Positions 33,915-42,293 of a DNA stretch of 64,000 bases are shown one piece after another; within the stretch, counting starts at the first letter, position 1, and each line of letters begins with the position of its first letter. The stretch spans positions 6,192,846 to 6,256,845 of the forward strand of contig NZ_JTHL01000001.1 in the NCBI RefSeq assembly GCF_000818195.1, in the 5' to 3' direction. This DNA comes from Streptomyces sp. 150FB. GTDB taxonomy: Bacteria; Actinomycetota; Actinomycetes; Streptomycetales; Streptomycetaceae. A program made the position numbers and the translations under genes. The notes under the pieces are model-generated. The model was given only the letters and a program-made list of their open reading frames with translations. It searched no databases and was not told the DNA's origin.

Positions 33915-35126
33915 GTGAGTGCACGGCTGCGTGGATTCGGACGATTCGGACGGACCGCAGGGACTGGGGAGTCCGCGGAGACCGCGGAGACCGCGGGGGC
34001 CACGGCGATCGCGGGGACTGCGGAGACCGCCGGGACTACGGAGACCGCCGGGGACGCGGGGACAGCACGGACCACGGGGCGGCTCTGGCGCAGCCCCCGC
34101 CTGAGGTGGCCCAAGCGCGTCGCGCTGGCGCTCGCCGTCCTGCTGGTCGTCCCCGCCACCACCGGCGCCGTCGCGCTGCGGGTCGGCTACGCGGGCACGA
34201 TCGAGGACGGCACCCGGACGCGCGGCCGCGACGCCATCTGGCTCGGTCACGCCTGGGTCGACGGCCGGAAGAAGGACGCGGATCTCAGGGCGTTCGCGCG
34301 CCAGATCAAGGGGACCGGCCTGCGGGACCTGTACGTCCACGCGGGGCCGCTCGAACACGACGGCACCCTGCCCGCCTCGCGCTACTCGCGCGCGGCCTGG
34401 CTGATCGCCGCCGTGCACCGCGAGATACCCGGCGTACGCGTGCACGCCTGGCTCGGCGACAGACTCGCCACCGAGGGCCCGGCCGGGCTGCGCCTGGAGC
34501 GCGCGGCGACCCGCGCCAACGTCGTGCGCTCGGCGGCGCAGGTGCTCGACGACGGCTTCGACGGGGTCCACTTCGACCTGGAGCCGCTGCACTCCGGCGA
34601 CAGCCACTACCTCACGCTCCTCGACGCCCTGGGCGCGCTGACGAAGGCACGGGGCAAGCCCCTGTCGATCGCCGCCCACCAGATCGACCCGCTGCCCGGA
34701 CAGCACGCCGTCGCCGGGGCGCTCACCGGGCACCCCAAGTGGTGGTCGCAGGCGTACTTCGCGGAGGTCGCGCGCCGCGTCGATCAGATCGCGGTCATGT
34801 CCTACGACACGGCCATGCCGCTGGAGAGCCTGTACGGGGGGTACGTCGCCCAGCAGACCACCCTCGCCCTCGAAGTCACCCCGAAGTCCACCGATCTGCT
34901 GATGGGCCTGCCCTTCTACCACGAGAACAAGCTCGGCCACCGGGAGAAGGCCGAGACGGTGGCGGCCGCCGTCCGGGGCACGCGCCTCGCGCTCGGCCGT
35001 ACCGACCTGCACAGGGAGCACTTCGGAGTCGCGCTCTACGTCGACTTCGCGGCGGAGGAGAGCGACTGGACGGCGTACCGCGAGGGGTGGGGCTGTACGA
35101 CCTCCGCCTCGTGCGACCAGGGTTGA
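33915..35126 (+). CDS. membrane-anchored GH18-like protein
   Basis: 403 aa. A repetitive Gly/Thr/Ala/Glu N-terminus (residues 15-55, from near-repeats of GGAGACCGC) precedes a single membrane helix at about 68-92, with the rest outside. The barrel carries DGFDGVHFDLEP at 213-224, which mirrors the glycoside hydrolase 18 DxxDxDxE motif except that the second Asp is His219; E223, the acid/base position, is kept. VMSYDTAMP fits the later GH18 strand. It could be a chitinase-like hydrolase or a lectin-like derivative. GTG start with GGGAGG eight bases upstream. Confidence 0.65.
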   Translation: MSARLRGFGRFGRTAGTGESAETAETAGATAIAGTAETAGTTETAGDAGTARTTGRLWRSPRLRWPKRVALALAVLLVVPATTGAVALRVGYAGTIEDGTRTRGRDAIWLGHAWVDGRKKDADLRAFARQIKGTGLRDLYVHAGPLEHDGTLPASRYSRAAWLIAAVHREIPGVRVHAWLGDRLATEGPAGLRLERAATRANVVRSAAQVLDDGFDGVHFDLEPLHSGDSHYLTLLDALGALTKARGKPLSIAAHQIDPLPGQHAVAGALTGHPKWWSQAYFAEVARRVDQIAVMSYDTAMPLESLYGGYVAQQTTLALEVTPKSTDLLMGLPFYHENKLGHREKAETVAAAVRGTRLALGRTDLHREHFGVALYVDFAAEESDWTAYREGWGCTTSASCDQG

Positions 35127-35135
35127 CAGGCAAAC

Positions 35136-35164
35136 TTGCAAGGCTTCCTGTCCATCCCTATCCT
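35136..35164 (+). promoter_or_regulatory. Promoter of the marR-MFS operon, leaderless
   Basis: TTGCAA (35136-35141), 17-bp spacer, TATCCT (35159-35164). Transcription would start at about 35171, the A of the ATG, giving a leaderless mRNA, which fits the absence of a ribosome site. The -35 box lies inside the perfect palindrome CTTGCAAG (35135-35142), a possible self-binding site. Confidence 0.55.
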
Positions 35165-35170
35165 GAATGT

Positions 35171-35614
35171 ATGTCCGAAGAGTCCGGAGAGCTGACCGCC
35201 GAGCAGGTCGCCGTCGACCTGGCCGCCGTCGTGAGCACCCTGATGCGCAGGCTGCGCACGGCCACGCCCGACAGCCGGCTCACCCCCTCCCAGCGCTCGG
35301 TCCTCTCCCGTCTCGACGTCGAGGGTCCCTCGACCACGGCCGCGCTCGCCCGCGCCGAGTACGTACGGCCGCAGTCGATGCGGCTGACGCTCACGGCCCT
35401 GGAGGAACAGGCGCTGGTCGAGCGGACCCCGGACCCCCACGACGGCAGGCAGTCGGTCGTCTCCGCCACCGCGCTCGGCCGCAGCACCCTCGCCGTGGTC
35501 CGGGCCGCCAAGCAGAGCTGGCTGGCGGGGGCGATCGACGAGGAACTCGACGGCGCCGAGCGCCGCGTCCTCGCCGACGCCGTGGACCTGTTGCGCCGAC
35601 TGGTCGAGAAATGA
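35171..35614 (+). CDS. MarR-family regulator
   Basis: 147 aa winged-helix regulator: LTPSQRSVLSRLDVEGP, recognition helix region RAEYVRPQSMRLTLTALEEQ, and wing RTPDPHDGRQSVVSAT with the conserved DxRQ. The family usually represses a neighbouring transporter until a drug-like ligand binds. It overlaps the transporter gene by ATGA, so one transcript encodes both. The ATG at 35171 coincides with the predicted transcription start. Confidence 0.9.
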   Translation: MSEESGELTAEQVAVDLAAVVSTLMRRLRTATPDSRLTPSQRSVLSRLDVEGPSTTAALARAEYVRPQSMRLTLTALEEQALVERTPDPHDGRQSVVSATALGRSTLAVVRAAKQSWLAGAIDEELDGAERRVLADAVDLLRRLVEK

Positions 35615-37134
35615 GCCTGCGTGACGACACGAGGAGCGTGACCCGGGGCGGTACGGACCTCACGAAGCACGCGCACCTGCCCGCGCAGGCGACTGGACCG
35701 GCTCCCGGCCACGCTCCCGACCACGACGGCTCCGATCGGGGCCCGGACCGCGCCGCCAGGGGCTTCAGCGGCCGTCTCACCGCGCCCCTGCTGATCGGCT
35801 CGCTGCTCAACCCGCTCAACACCACCATGATCTCCACCGCGCTGGTGTCGATCGGGCAGACCTTCGGGATCGGCTCGGCCGACACCGCGTGGCTGATCTC
35901 CGTGCTCTACCTGGCCAGCGCCGTCGCGCAGCCCGTCCTCGGCAAGCTCGCCGACGCGCTGGGCCCGCGCCGGATATTCCTGGCCGGTCTGGTGGTCGTC
36001 TTCGCCTCCGGACTCGTCGGTACGGCGGCCACGTCCTTCACCTGGCTCATCGTCTCCCGGCTGCTGCTCGGCATCGGCACCTCCGCCGCGTATCCGGCCG
36101 CCATGTCCGTCCTGCGCGACGAGGGGAAGCGGGTCGGCAGGCAGCCCCCGCGCACCGTACTGGCCCGCGTCTCCTTCGCCGCCCTCGGCAGCGCGGCCGT
36201 CGGCCCCACCCTCGGCGGCCTGCTCGTCACCCTCGTCGGCTGGCGCGGCATCTTCGCCGTCAACCTGCCCGTGGCGCTGATCGCCTTCGTGGCCGCGCTG
36301 ATCTGGATCCCCGCCGACCCGCCGCGCGCAGCACGAGCCGGTACGGGCGCCGACCGGGCCGACAGGCCCGAGCCGCTGAGGACCGCGCTCGACCCGCTCG
36401 GCATCACCCTCTTCGCCACCGCCCTGACGGTGCTCGTCTTCTTCCTGCTCGACCTCGCGCACCCCGCCTGGTGGCTGCTCGCCCCCTTCGCCGTACTCAC
36501 GGCCCTCCTGGTCCGCTGGCAGCTCCGCACGCCCCGCCCCTTCATCGACCTGCGCATGCTCGCCGGCAACGGCCCGCTGGCCCGCACCTACCTGCGCCAC
36601 GGCCTGAGCTACCTGCTCATCTACTGCGTGATGTACGGCTACACCCAGTGGCTGGAGGAGGGGCGCGGCTTCTCCTCCGGGTACACCGGCCTGCTCATGC
36701 TGCCGATGTCGGTGGCCGCGCTGGCCTGCTCGCTGCTCGGCGCCCGTACGAAGAGCATCCGCGGCCCGCTGACCCTCGCCTGCCTGCTGCTCACCGCCGG
36801 AGCCGGCCTGCTGGCCTTCATCGGCGGCGACAGCCCGCTCGCCCTGCTGCTGGTCGCCGGAGCGTGCTTCGGGATCCCGCAGGGCCTGATCGGTACGAGC
36901 AACCAGGCGGCCGTCCAGGCGCACGCCCCGCCGAAGGACATCGGCTCGGCCGCCGGGCTCCAGCGCACCGCGCAGTACATCGGCGCCATCGCCGCCTCAA
37001 GCCTGATCGCCCTCGCCTACGGCCAGAAGGCCGGCGACAGCGGTCTGCACCTCATGGCCTTCGTCTCGGTCGGCCTCGGGGTGCTCCTGATCGTCCTGAC
37101 ACTCACGGACCGGGCGCTGCGCGTGCGGTCCTGA
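35611..37134 (+). CDS. MFS multidrug exporter (DHA2, 14 TM)
   Basis: 507 aa. An extended hydrophilic N-terminus (about 55 residues) is followed by 14 predicted membrane helices. LGKLADALGPRRIF is the loop 2-3 motif A, and VGPTLGGLLVTLVGWRGIFAV is antiporter motif C followed by the W-R-x-IF signature. It is a drug/H+ antiporter by family and the likely target of the MarR regulator co-transcribed with it. Confidence 0.88.
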   Translation: MSLRDDTRSVTRGGTDLTKHAHLPAQATGPAPGHAPDHDGSDRGPDRAARGFSGRLTAPLLIGSLLNPLNTTMISTALVSIGQTFGIGSADTAWLISVLYLASAVAQPVLGKLADALGPRRIFLAGLVVVFASGLVGTAATSFTWLIVSRLLLGIGTSAAYPAAMSVLRDEGKRVGRQPPRTVLARVSFAALGSAAVGPTLGGLLVTLVGWRGIFAVNLPVALIAFVAALIWIPADPPRAARAGTGADRADRPEPLRTALDPLGITLFATALTVLVFFLLDLAHPAWWLLAPFAVLTALLVRWQLRTPRPFIDLRMLAGNGPLARTYLRHGLSYLLIYCVMYGYTQWLEEGRGFSSGYTGLLMLPMSVAALACSLLGARTKSIRGPLTLACLLLTAGAGLLAFIGGDSPLALLLVAGACFGIPQGLIGTSNQAAVQAHAPPKDIGSAAGLQRTAQYIGAIAASSLIALAYGQKAGDSGLHLMAFVSVGLGVLLIVLTLTDRALRVRS

Positions 37135-37157
37135 ACCCTTCCGGGTCTTCCTGAACC

Positions 37158-37212
37158 CCGACCCACCAACCCGGATCCACCAACCCCGAACCACCAACCC
37201 CCGATCCACCCC
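37158..37212 (+). repeat. Short degenerate repeats before the isochorismatase-like gene
   Basis: Three or four imperfect copies of a 15-17 bp unit containing CCACCAACCCCGA fill most of the 97-bp gap between the exporter and the next gene. No function apparent. Confidence 0.5.
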
Positions 37213-37231
37213 ACCAGCAAGGAGCAGCACC

Positions 37232-37786
37232 ATGAGCGCCACCGTTCTCGACCCGAAGACCGCACTGGTCGTCGTCGACCTCCAGAAGGGCATCGTCGGC
37301 CTGCCCACCGTCCACTCCGCCGACACCGTCGTCGAGCGCTCCGGCAGGCTGGCCGCCGCGTTCCGCGCCAAGGGCCTGCCCGTCGTCCTCGTACGGGTCA
37401 CCGGCGGCGCCCCCGGCCGTACCGAGGGCGGCGCTTCCGGCGGCGGCCAACCGCCGGCCGACTGGGCGGACCTGGCCGAGGGCCTGGGCCGGCAGGACAC
37501 CGACATAGTCGTCACCAAGCAGGTCTGGGGCGCCTTCCACGGCACCGACCTCGACCTCCAGCTCCGCCGCCAGGGCGTCACCCAGGTCGTGCTGACCGGC
37601 ATCGCCACGAGCATCGGCGTGGAGAGCACCGCGCGCGCCGCGTACGAGCACGGCTACCACGTCACCGTCGCCGTCGACGCGGTGACCGACATGGACGAGG
37701 GCGCGCACGACAACGCCGTGGAGAAGGTCTTCCCGCGCCTCGGCGAGACCGACACCACGGACGCGATCATCAAGCTGCTCGGCTGA
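37232..37786 (+). CDS. isochorismatase-fold hydrolase without the catalytic Cys
   Basis: 184 aa, isochorismatase/nicotinamidase fold. D16 (VVVDLQKG) and K96 (VVTKQ) of the catalytic triad are kept, but the Cys position reads IATSIGVESTAR with G129, as in true isochorismatases and unlike Cys hydrolases. It could act on vinyl ethers or have another role. AAGGAG eight bases before the ATG. It lies 97 bp after the exporter and could be part of that operon. Confidence 0.82.
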   Translation: MSATVLDPKTALVVVDLQKGIVGLPTVHSADTVVERSGRLAAAFRAKGLPVVLVRVTGGAPGRTEGGASGGGQPPADWADLAEGLGRQDTDIVVTKQVWGAFHGTDLDLQLRRQGVTQVVLTGIATSIGVESTARAAYEHGYHVTVAVDAVTDMDEGAHDNAVEKVFPRLGETDTTDAIIKLLG

Positions 37787-37802
37787 GCACCCGCAGCCGT
37801 AG

Positions 37803-37841
37803 GGGGGTCCGCGCCCGTCCGAAGGACGGACGCGGACCCCC
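37803..37841. terminator. Bidirectional terminator hairpin
   Basis: 18-bp stem with one mismatch (37803-37820 with 37824-37841) around GAA. It sits between convergent genes and serves both. Confidence 0.8.
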
Positions 37842-37859
37842 GCGCTTACGCCCGCCCCG

Positions 37860-38657
37860 CTACTGGCCGCGCCGCATGATCTTGTTGCCCAGCCACACCA
37901 GCGGGTCGTACTTCCGGTCCGCCGCCCGCTCCTTCAGCGGGATCAGCGCGTTGTCCGTGATCTTGATGCCCTCGGGGCACACCTCCGTACAGCACTTAGT
38001 GATGTTGCAGTACCCGAGACCGTGCTCGTCCTGAGCCGTCTTCTTCCGGTCGAGCCCCGACTCCCCGGCCGCGTCCAGCGGATGCATGTCCAGCTCTGCC
38101 ACCCGCATCAGGAAGCGCGGCCCCGCGAAAGCGTTCTTGTTCTCCTCGTGGTCACGCACCACATGGCAGGTGTCCTGGCAGAGGAAGCACTCGATGCACT
38201 TGCGGAACTCCTGCGAGCGGTCCACGTCCACCTGCTGCATCCGGTACTCACCCGCGGCCACCCCCGGCGGTGGCACGAACGCCGGGATCTCGCGCGCCTT
38301 CGCGTAGTTGAAGGACACGTCGGTCACCAGGTCCCTGATCACGGGGAAGGCGCGCAGCGGGGTGACGGTGATCGTCTCCTCGCGGCTGAAGACGGACATC
38401 CGGGTCATGCACAGCAGCCTCGGGCGGCCGTTGATCTCCGCGCTGCACGAACCGCACTTGCCCGCCTTGCAGTTCCAGCGCACCGCCAGATCGCCCGCCT
38501 GGGTGGCCTGGAGGCGGTGGATGATGTCGAGAACGACCTCGCCGTCGTTCACCTCGACGGTGTAGTCCTTCAGCTCACCGCCGTCCGCATCGCCGCGCCA
38601 GACCCGGAACGTGGCCTCGTACGTGGTGGAAACAGCGGGAACAGCGCTCGGGCTCAT
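37860..38657 (-). CDS. succinate dehydrogenase/fumarate reductase iron-sulfur subunit
   Basis: 265 aa. [2Fe-2S] site in WNCKAGKCGSCSAE with a later C (LLCMTR), then CIECFLCQDTC and CNITKCCTEVCPEGI for the [4Fe-4S] and third clusters. It passes electrons between the flavoprotein and the membrane anchor. The start overlaps the flavoprotein stop (ATGA). Last gene of the operon. Confidence 0.92.
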   Translation of the reverse strand: MSPSAVPAVSTTYEATFRVWRGDADGGELKDYTVEVNDGEVVLDIIHRLQATQAGDLAVRWNCKAGKCGSCSAEINGRPRLLCMTRMSVFSREETITVTPLRAFPVIRDLVTDVSFNYAKAREIPAFVPPPGVAAGEYRMQQVDVDRSQEFRKCIECFLCQDTCHVVRDHEENKNAFAGPRFLMRVAELDMHPLDAAGESGLDRKKTAQDEHGLGYCNITKCCTEVCPEGIKITDNALIPLKERAADRKYDPLVWLGNKIMRRGQ

Positions 38658-40627
38658 TCGTGCAGCTCCTGTTCGGCGAGGTATTTGACCAGCTCTTCCT
38701 TGTCGAACAGGGCGAGCAGGTCGGGACGGATCGGCTCGGTCGTCTCCCGCGTGAGCGCGATCTGACCGCCGGCCCGGCCGGTCGGGGAGTCGGACGCGGG
38801 ACCGGCGAGGGTGCAGTGGAGGTTGATCCGCCGCCAGTCGAGGTCCATGCCGGGCCAGTCCTCGCGGGTGTGGCCGCCCCGGCTCTCCGTACGCTCCAGG
38901 GCGGCGCGTGCGACGCACTCGCTGACCAGCAGCATGTTGCGCAGGTCGAGCGCGAGGTGCCAGCCCGGGTTGAACCGCCGGTGCCCCTCGACGGTGGCGC
39001 GCCGTGCCCGTACGCGCAGTTCGGCCAGCGTTTCGAGGGCCTGCTCCATCTCGCCCTCGCGCCTGATGATGCCGACGAGGTCGTTCATGGTTTCCTTGAG
39101 CTCCTGGTGCAGGGTGTACGGGTTCTCGCGCGGCCCGTCGCGGTCGCCGTCGGACCCGTCGGACCCCGCGCCCCCGCCGCCCTCGGGCGATCCCGCCGGG
39201 TGGAAGGGGCGCAGGGCCTCGGCGGCCGCCTCCTCGATCCGGTCCTCGTCGAGGGCGGGGCGTCCACCCTCGCCGAGTCCGGCCGCGTACTCGGCCGCGT
39301 ACAGACCGGCCCGCCGCCCGAAGACCAGCAGGTCCGACAGGGAGTTGCCGCCGAGGCGGTTGGAGCCGTGCATGCCTCCCGCGACCTCACCGGCCGCGTA
39401 GAGGCCCCGTACGCCGGGGGTGGCTGCCGTGTCCGAGTCGACGGCCACGCCGCCCATCACGTAGTGGCAGGTCGGCCCGACCTCCATCGGCTCGGCCGTG
39501 ATGTCGACATCGGCCAGCTCCTTGAACTGGTGGTACATCGACGGCAGCCGGCGCTTGATGACGTCTGCCGGCATCCGCGTCGACACATCGAGGTAGACAC
39601 CGCCGTGCGGGGAGCCGCGGCCCGCCTTGACCTCGGAGTTGACGGCCCTGGCCACCTCGTCGCGGGGGAGCAGCTCGGGCGGGCGCCGGTTGGTGTCAGG
39701 GTCGTCGTACCAGCGGTCGCCCTCGTCCTCGGACTCCGCGTACTTCTCCTTGAACACGTCCGGGATGTAGTCGAACATGAACCGCTTGCCCTCGGCGTTG
39801 CGCAGCACCCCGCCGTCGCCGCGCACCGACTCGGTGACGAGCAGCCCCTTCACGGACGGCGGCCAGATCATCCCGGTCGGATGGAACTGCACGAACTCCA
39901 TGTTCAGCAGGGGAGCGCCGGCGAGCAGCGCGAGCGCGTGCCCGTCGCCGGTGTACTCCCACGAATTCGATGTCACCTTGAAGGACTTGCCGATGCCGCC
40001 GGTGGCGAGCACGACCGACGGCGCCTGGAGCACGAAGAAGTCTCCGGACTCGCGCTCGTAGCAGAAGGTGCCGGCGACCCGGTCGCCGTCCTTCAACACC
40101 CGCGTGACCGTGCACTCCTGATAGACTTTCAGGCGCGCCTCGTAGTCCCCGAACTCGCGGAAGTCCTCCTGCTGGAGCGAGACGATCTTCTGCTGGAGGG
40201 TACGGATCAGCTCCAGGCCCGTCCGGTCGCCGACATGGGCGAGGCGGGGGTATTCGTGTCCGCCGAAGTTCCGCTGCGAGATCTTGCCGTCGGCCGTACG
40301 GTCGAAGAGCGCGCCCCAGGCCTCCAACTCCCAGACCCGGTCCGGCGCTTCCTTCGCGACCAGCTCGGCCATCCGCCACTGATTGAGGAACTTCCCGCCG
40401 CGCAGGGTGTCCCGGAAGTGCACCTGCCAGTTGTCGCGGGAGTTCACATTGCCCATGGAGGCGGCGATCCCGCCCTCGGCCATCACCGTATGGGCCTTGC
40501 CGAACAGGGACTTGCAGATGACAGCGGTACGGGCGCCGCGCTCGCGCGCCTCGATGGCGGCCCGCAGCCCGGCGCCTCCGGCGCCCACCACCACGACATC
40601 CCACTGCCGGCGTTCCAGTTGCGTCAT
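38654..40627 (-). CDS. succinate dehydrogenase/fumarate reductase flavoprotein subunit
   Basis: 657 aa. FAD-binding VVVVGAGGAGLRAAIEA; the histidine of KAHTVMAEGG is the usual covalent FAD site; the substrate site includes FHPTG, RGDGG and RLGGNSLSDLLVFG. A Gly/Asp-rich insertion (about residues 480-500) lies before the C-terminal helical part. It catalyses succinate/fumarate conversion at the membrane. Located 15 bp after the anchor gene in the same transcript. Confidence 0.93.
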   Translation of the reverse strand: MTQLERRQWDVVVVGAGGAGLRAAIEARERGARTAVICKSLFGKAHTVMAEGGIAASMGNVNSRDNWQVHFRDTLRGGKFLNQWRMAELVAKEAPDRVWELEAWGALFDRTADGKISQRNFGGHEYPRLAHVGDRTGLELIRTLQQKIVSLQQEDFREFGDYEARLKVYQECTVTRVLKDGDRVAGTFCYERESGDFFVLQAPSVVLATGGIGKSFKVTSNSWEYTGDGHALALLAGAPLLNMEFVQFHPTGMIWPPSVKGLLVTESVRGDGGVLRNAEGKRFMFDYIPDVFKEKYAESEDEGDRWYDDPDTNRRPPELLPRDEVARAVNSEVKAGRGSPHGGVYLDVSTRMPADVIKRRLPSMYHQFKELADVDITAEPMEVGPTCHYVMGGVAVDSDTAATPGVRGLYAAGEVAGGMHGSNRLGGNSLSDLLVFGRRAGLYAAEYAAGLGEGGRPALDEDRIEEAAAEALRPFHPAGSPEGGGGAGSDGSDGDRDGPRENPYTLHQELKETMNDLVGIIRREGEMEQALETLAELRVRARRATVEGHRRFNPGWHLALDLRNMLLVSECVARAALERTESRGGHTREDWPGMDLDWRRINLHCTLAGPASDSPTGRAGGQIALTRETTEPIRPDLLALFDKEELVKYLAEQELHE

Positions 40628-40642
40628 GTGTGCAGGCTCTCC

Positions 40643-41500
40643 CTAGAAGAAGCGCGGATCGTCGAAGGCACCGGAGCTGAGCAGATAGACATAGAAGTCG
40701 CTCACGGCGACGCTGATCAGCGACGCCCAGGCGAGCTGCATATGCCGGTTGTTCAGCTTCCCGACCCAGCCCCAGAGCCGGTAGCGCACCGGATGCTTGG
40801 AGAAGTGCCGCAGCCGGCCGCCGATGACATGGCGGCAGGAGTGACAGGACAGGGTGTACGCCCAGATCAGCACGATGTTGGCGACGAAGATCAGCGAGCC
40901 GAGACCCATGTGGCCCCAGGCGTAGCTCTCGTCGCGGAAGGAGAGCACGGTGTCGTACGTCAGGACGCAGGCGACCAGCACTGCCGCGTAGAAGAAGTAG
41001 CGGTGGATGTTCTGGAGGATCAGCGGGAACCGCGTCTCGCCGCTGTACGCGGTGTGCGGTTCGGCGACCGCGCAGGCGGGCGGGGAGGCCCAGAAGCCCC
41101 GGTAGTAGGCCTTGCGGTAGTAGTAGCAGGTCAGCCGGAAACCCAGCGGGAAGATCAGGATGATCAGGGCGGGGGACAGCCCCCACCAGCTCCCGAACAG
41201 ATCCCAGTTGGGGCCGTGCCGCATCGTCTCGCAGTTCTGCGCCACACAGGGCGAGTAGAACGGGGAGACGTAAGGGGCCTGGTAGTAGAAGGAGTTGGCG
41301 AAGGCGCGCCAGGTGGAGTAGACGATGAAGGCGAGCAGCCCGGCCGTCGTCAGGGCGGGCTCCAGCCACCAGCGGTCGGTGCGCAGATGGCGCGGAGCGA
41401 TGGCGGCGCGCGAGGCGTCGTGCACGCCCGTACCGCCGCGGCGTCCGGTGCTGACGGGGGGTGCGACGGGGGGTGGTGGGGGTTCGGTGCTGGTGGCCAA
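40643..41500 (-). CDS. succinate dehydrogenase membrane anchor subunit
   Basis: 285 aa. The TTG at 41500 is preferred because AGGAG lies eight bases upstream; a longer frame from 41566 overlaps the preceding small gene and has no ribosome site. Five membrane helices, with histidines in NIHRYFFYAA and SCHSCRHV as possible haem ligands. The Pro-rich N-terminus and this size are typical of the actinobacterial anchor that pairs with the next two genes. It anchors the enzyme and passes electrons to quinone. Confidence 0.82.
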   Translation of the reverse strand: MATSTEPPPPPVAPPVSTGRRGGTGVHDASRAAIAPRHLRTDRWWLEPALTTAGLLAFIVYSTWRAFANSFYYQAPYVSPFYSPCVAQNCETMRHGPNWDLFGSWWGLSPALIILIFPLGFRLTCYYYRKAYYRGFWASPPACAVAEPHTAYSGETRFPLILQNIHRYFFYAAVLVACVLTYDTVLSFRDESYAWGHMGLGSLIFVANIVLIWAYTLSCHSCRHVIGGRLRHFSKHPVRYRLWGWVGKLNNRHMQLAWASLISVAVSDFYVYLLSSGAFDDPRFF

Positions 41501-41511
41501 CGAGTTCTCTC

Positions 41512-41742
41512 CTAAGGAGCACGCCGGTCGCGTACGCCCAGGCCTTCGTCGTCCGAGTCCGTCCACAGGGCGTGGTTGTACGGGGTGTCGGGGATGCTGA
41601 CCAGGTCGTCGGCGCGGCCGGCCGACTGGGGCCGAAGCTCTTTCCCGCCGGGCTCGGCGAGAGTCTGTTCCAGCCGTCCGACCGTGCGGACCAGGTCGTC
41701 GAGGCAGCGTCTGACGGCTGTCAAATCTTCCTGTACGGACAT
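41512..41742 (-). CDS. small conserved protein, paralogue A
   Basis: 76 aa from the ATG at 41742 with GAGGG upstream. Residues 1-28 form a coiled-coil-like helix (LTAVRRCLDDLVRTVGRLEQ), followed by a variable linker and a strongly conserved acidic end, IPDTPYNHALWTDSDDEG. About 60% identical over its ends to the neighbour at 41963-42208. Its stop overlaps the anchor gene's ribosome site, 11 bp before the TTG start, so it is the first gene of the dehydrogenase operon. Function unknown. Confidence 0.72.
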   Translation of the reverse strand: MSVQEDLTAVRRCLDDLVRTVGRLEQTLAEPGGKELRPQSAGRADDLVSIPDTPYNHALWTDSDDEGLGVRDRRAP

Positions 41743-41824
41743 GGAGGTGCCCTCACTTCCGCGCTCGCGGGTGGCATGCGGGAGTCCGGGGAGCGGCCCC
41801 GGGGATCTCTGTATGCGCCTGAGA

Positions 41825-41838
41825 GTGTCGCGCGTCAC
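41825..41838. promoter_or_regulatory. Conserved near-palindrome upstream of paralogue A
   Basis: GTGTCGCGCGTCAC, an imperfect palindrome, lies 82 bp before the start. The identical 14-mer occurs before paralogue B, in each case next to CTGTATGC. A shared promoter or operator is likely. Confidence 0.55.
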
Positions 41839-41871
41839 ACACCCCTTTCACAAGGGTGCGTAGCGATCCGG

Positions 41872-41898
41872 CGCGGGCCCACATGGCAGTGGCCCGCG
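41872..41898 (-). terminator. Hairpin between the two small paralogues
   Basis: CGCGGGCC (41872-41879) pairs with GGCCCGCG (41891-41898), extended by CAC/GTG with a bulge. It would end transcription of paralogue B, so A has its own promoter. Confidence 0.5.
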
Positions 41899-41962
41899 TC
41901 CACTTGGGGGCGCGGGCTGCTGCTGTCTGCGGTTATGGGCAGGCGGGGGAACCGCTGTTCGG

Positions 41963-42208
41963 TCAGGGGCGCCGGTAGCTGACGCCGACTCCTTCGTCGT
42001 CCGAGTCCGTCCACAGGGCGTGGTTGTACGGGGTGTCGGGGATGCTCACCAGGTGCACGGCGCGGGCGGGTGCCCGCGGCCCCGCTTCCTGGCCGCTCCG
42101 GCCGTCCTGCTCGCTCTGCTCCGCGAGCCGCTGTTCCAGCCGGGCGACCGTGCGGGTCAGGTCATCGAGGCAGCGTCTGGCTGCTGTCAGTTCGTCCTGC
42201 AGGGACAT
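41963..42208 (-). CDS. small conserved protein, paralogue B
   Basis: 81 aa, ATG at 42208 with GTGAGGG upstream. Same build as paralogue A: N-terminal helix (LTAARRCLDDLTRTVARLEQ), a divergent Gly/Ala/Arg-rich linker, and a near-identical end IPDTPYNHALWTDSDDEG. The 5' leaders are also alike (CGGAAGTGAGGGCAC before both starts), so the duplication covered the control region. No transmembrane segment or known domain. Confidence 0.72.
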   Translation of the reverse strand: MSLQDELTAARRCLDDLTRTVARLEQRLAEQSEQDGRSGQEAGPRAPARAVHLVSIPDTPYNHALWTDSDDEGVGVSYRRP

Positions 42209-42279
42209 GGTGTGCCCTCACTTCCGCAGTCGCTTGGGGATATGCGGGGTCCAGGATTGGATACTGTATGCACTTACGA

Positions 42280-42293
42280 GTGTCGCGCGTCAC
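42280..42293. promoter_or_regulatory. Conserved near-palindrome upstream of paralogue B
   Basis: Second exact copy of GTGTCGCGCGTCAC, 71 bp before the start of paralogue B, with CTGTATGCAC next to it as in the other copy. Confidence 0.55.

Noticed and set aside
37158..37212. CRISPR-like array
   Set aside because: Units are degenerate, contiguous and only 15-17 bp, with no spacers and no cas genes.
38660..41515. 951-codon plus-strand frame antisense to the succinate dehydrogenase operon
   Set aside because: Pure shadow of three well-identified genes; its translation is low-complexity and matches nothing.
41512..42208. RiPP precursor pair
   Set aside because: The conserved end looked like a core peptide, but no maturase, protease or dedicated exporter is adjacent, and both the leader-like and end parts are conserved; a structural or regulatory protein is more likely.
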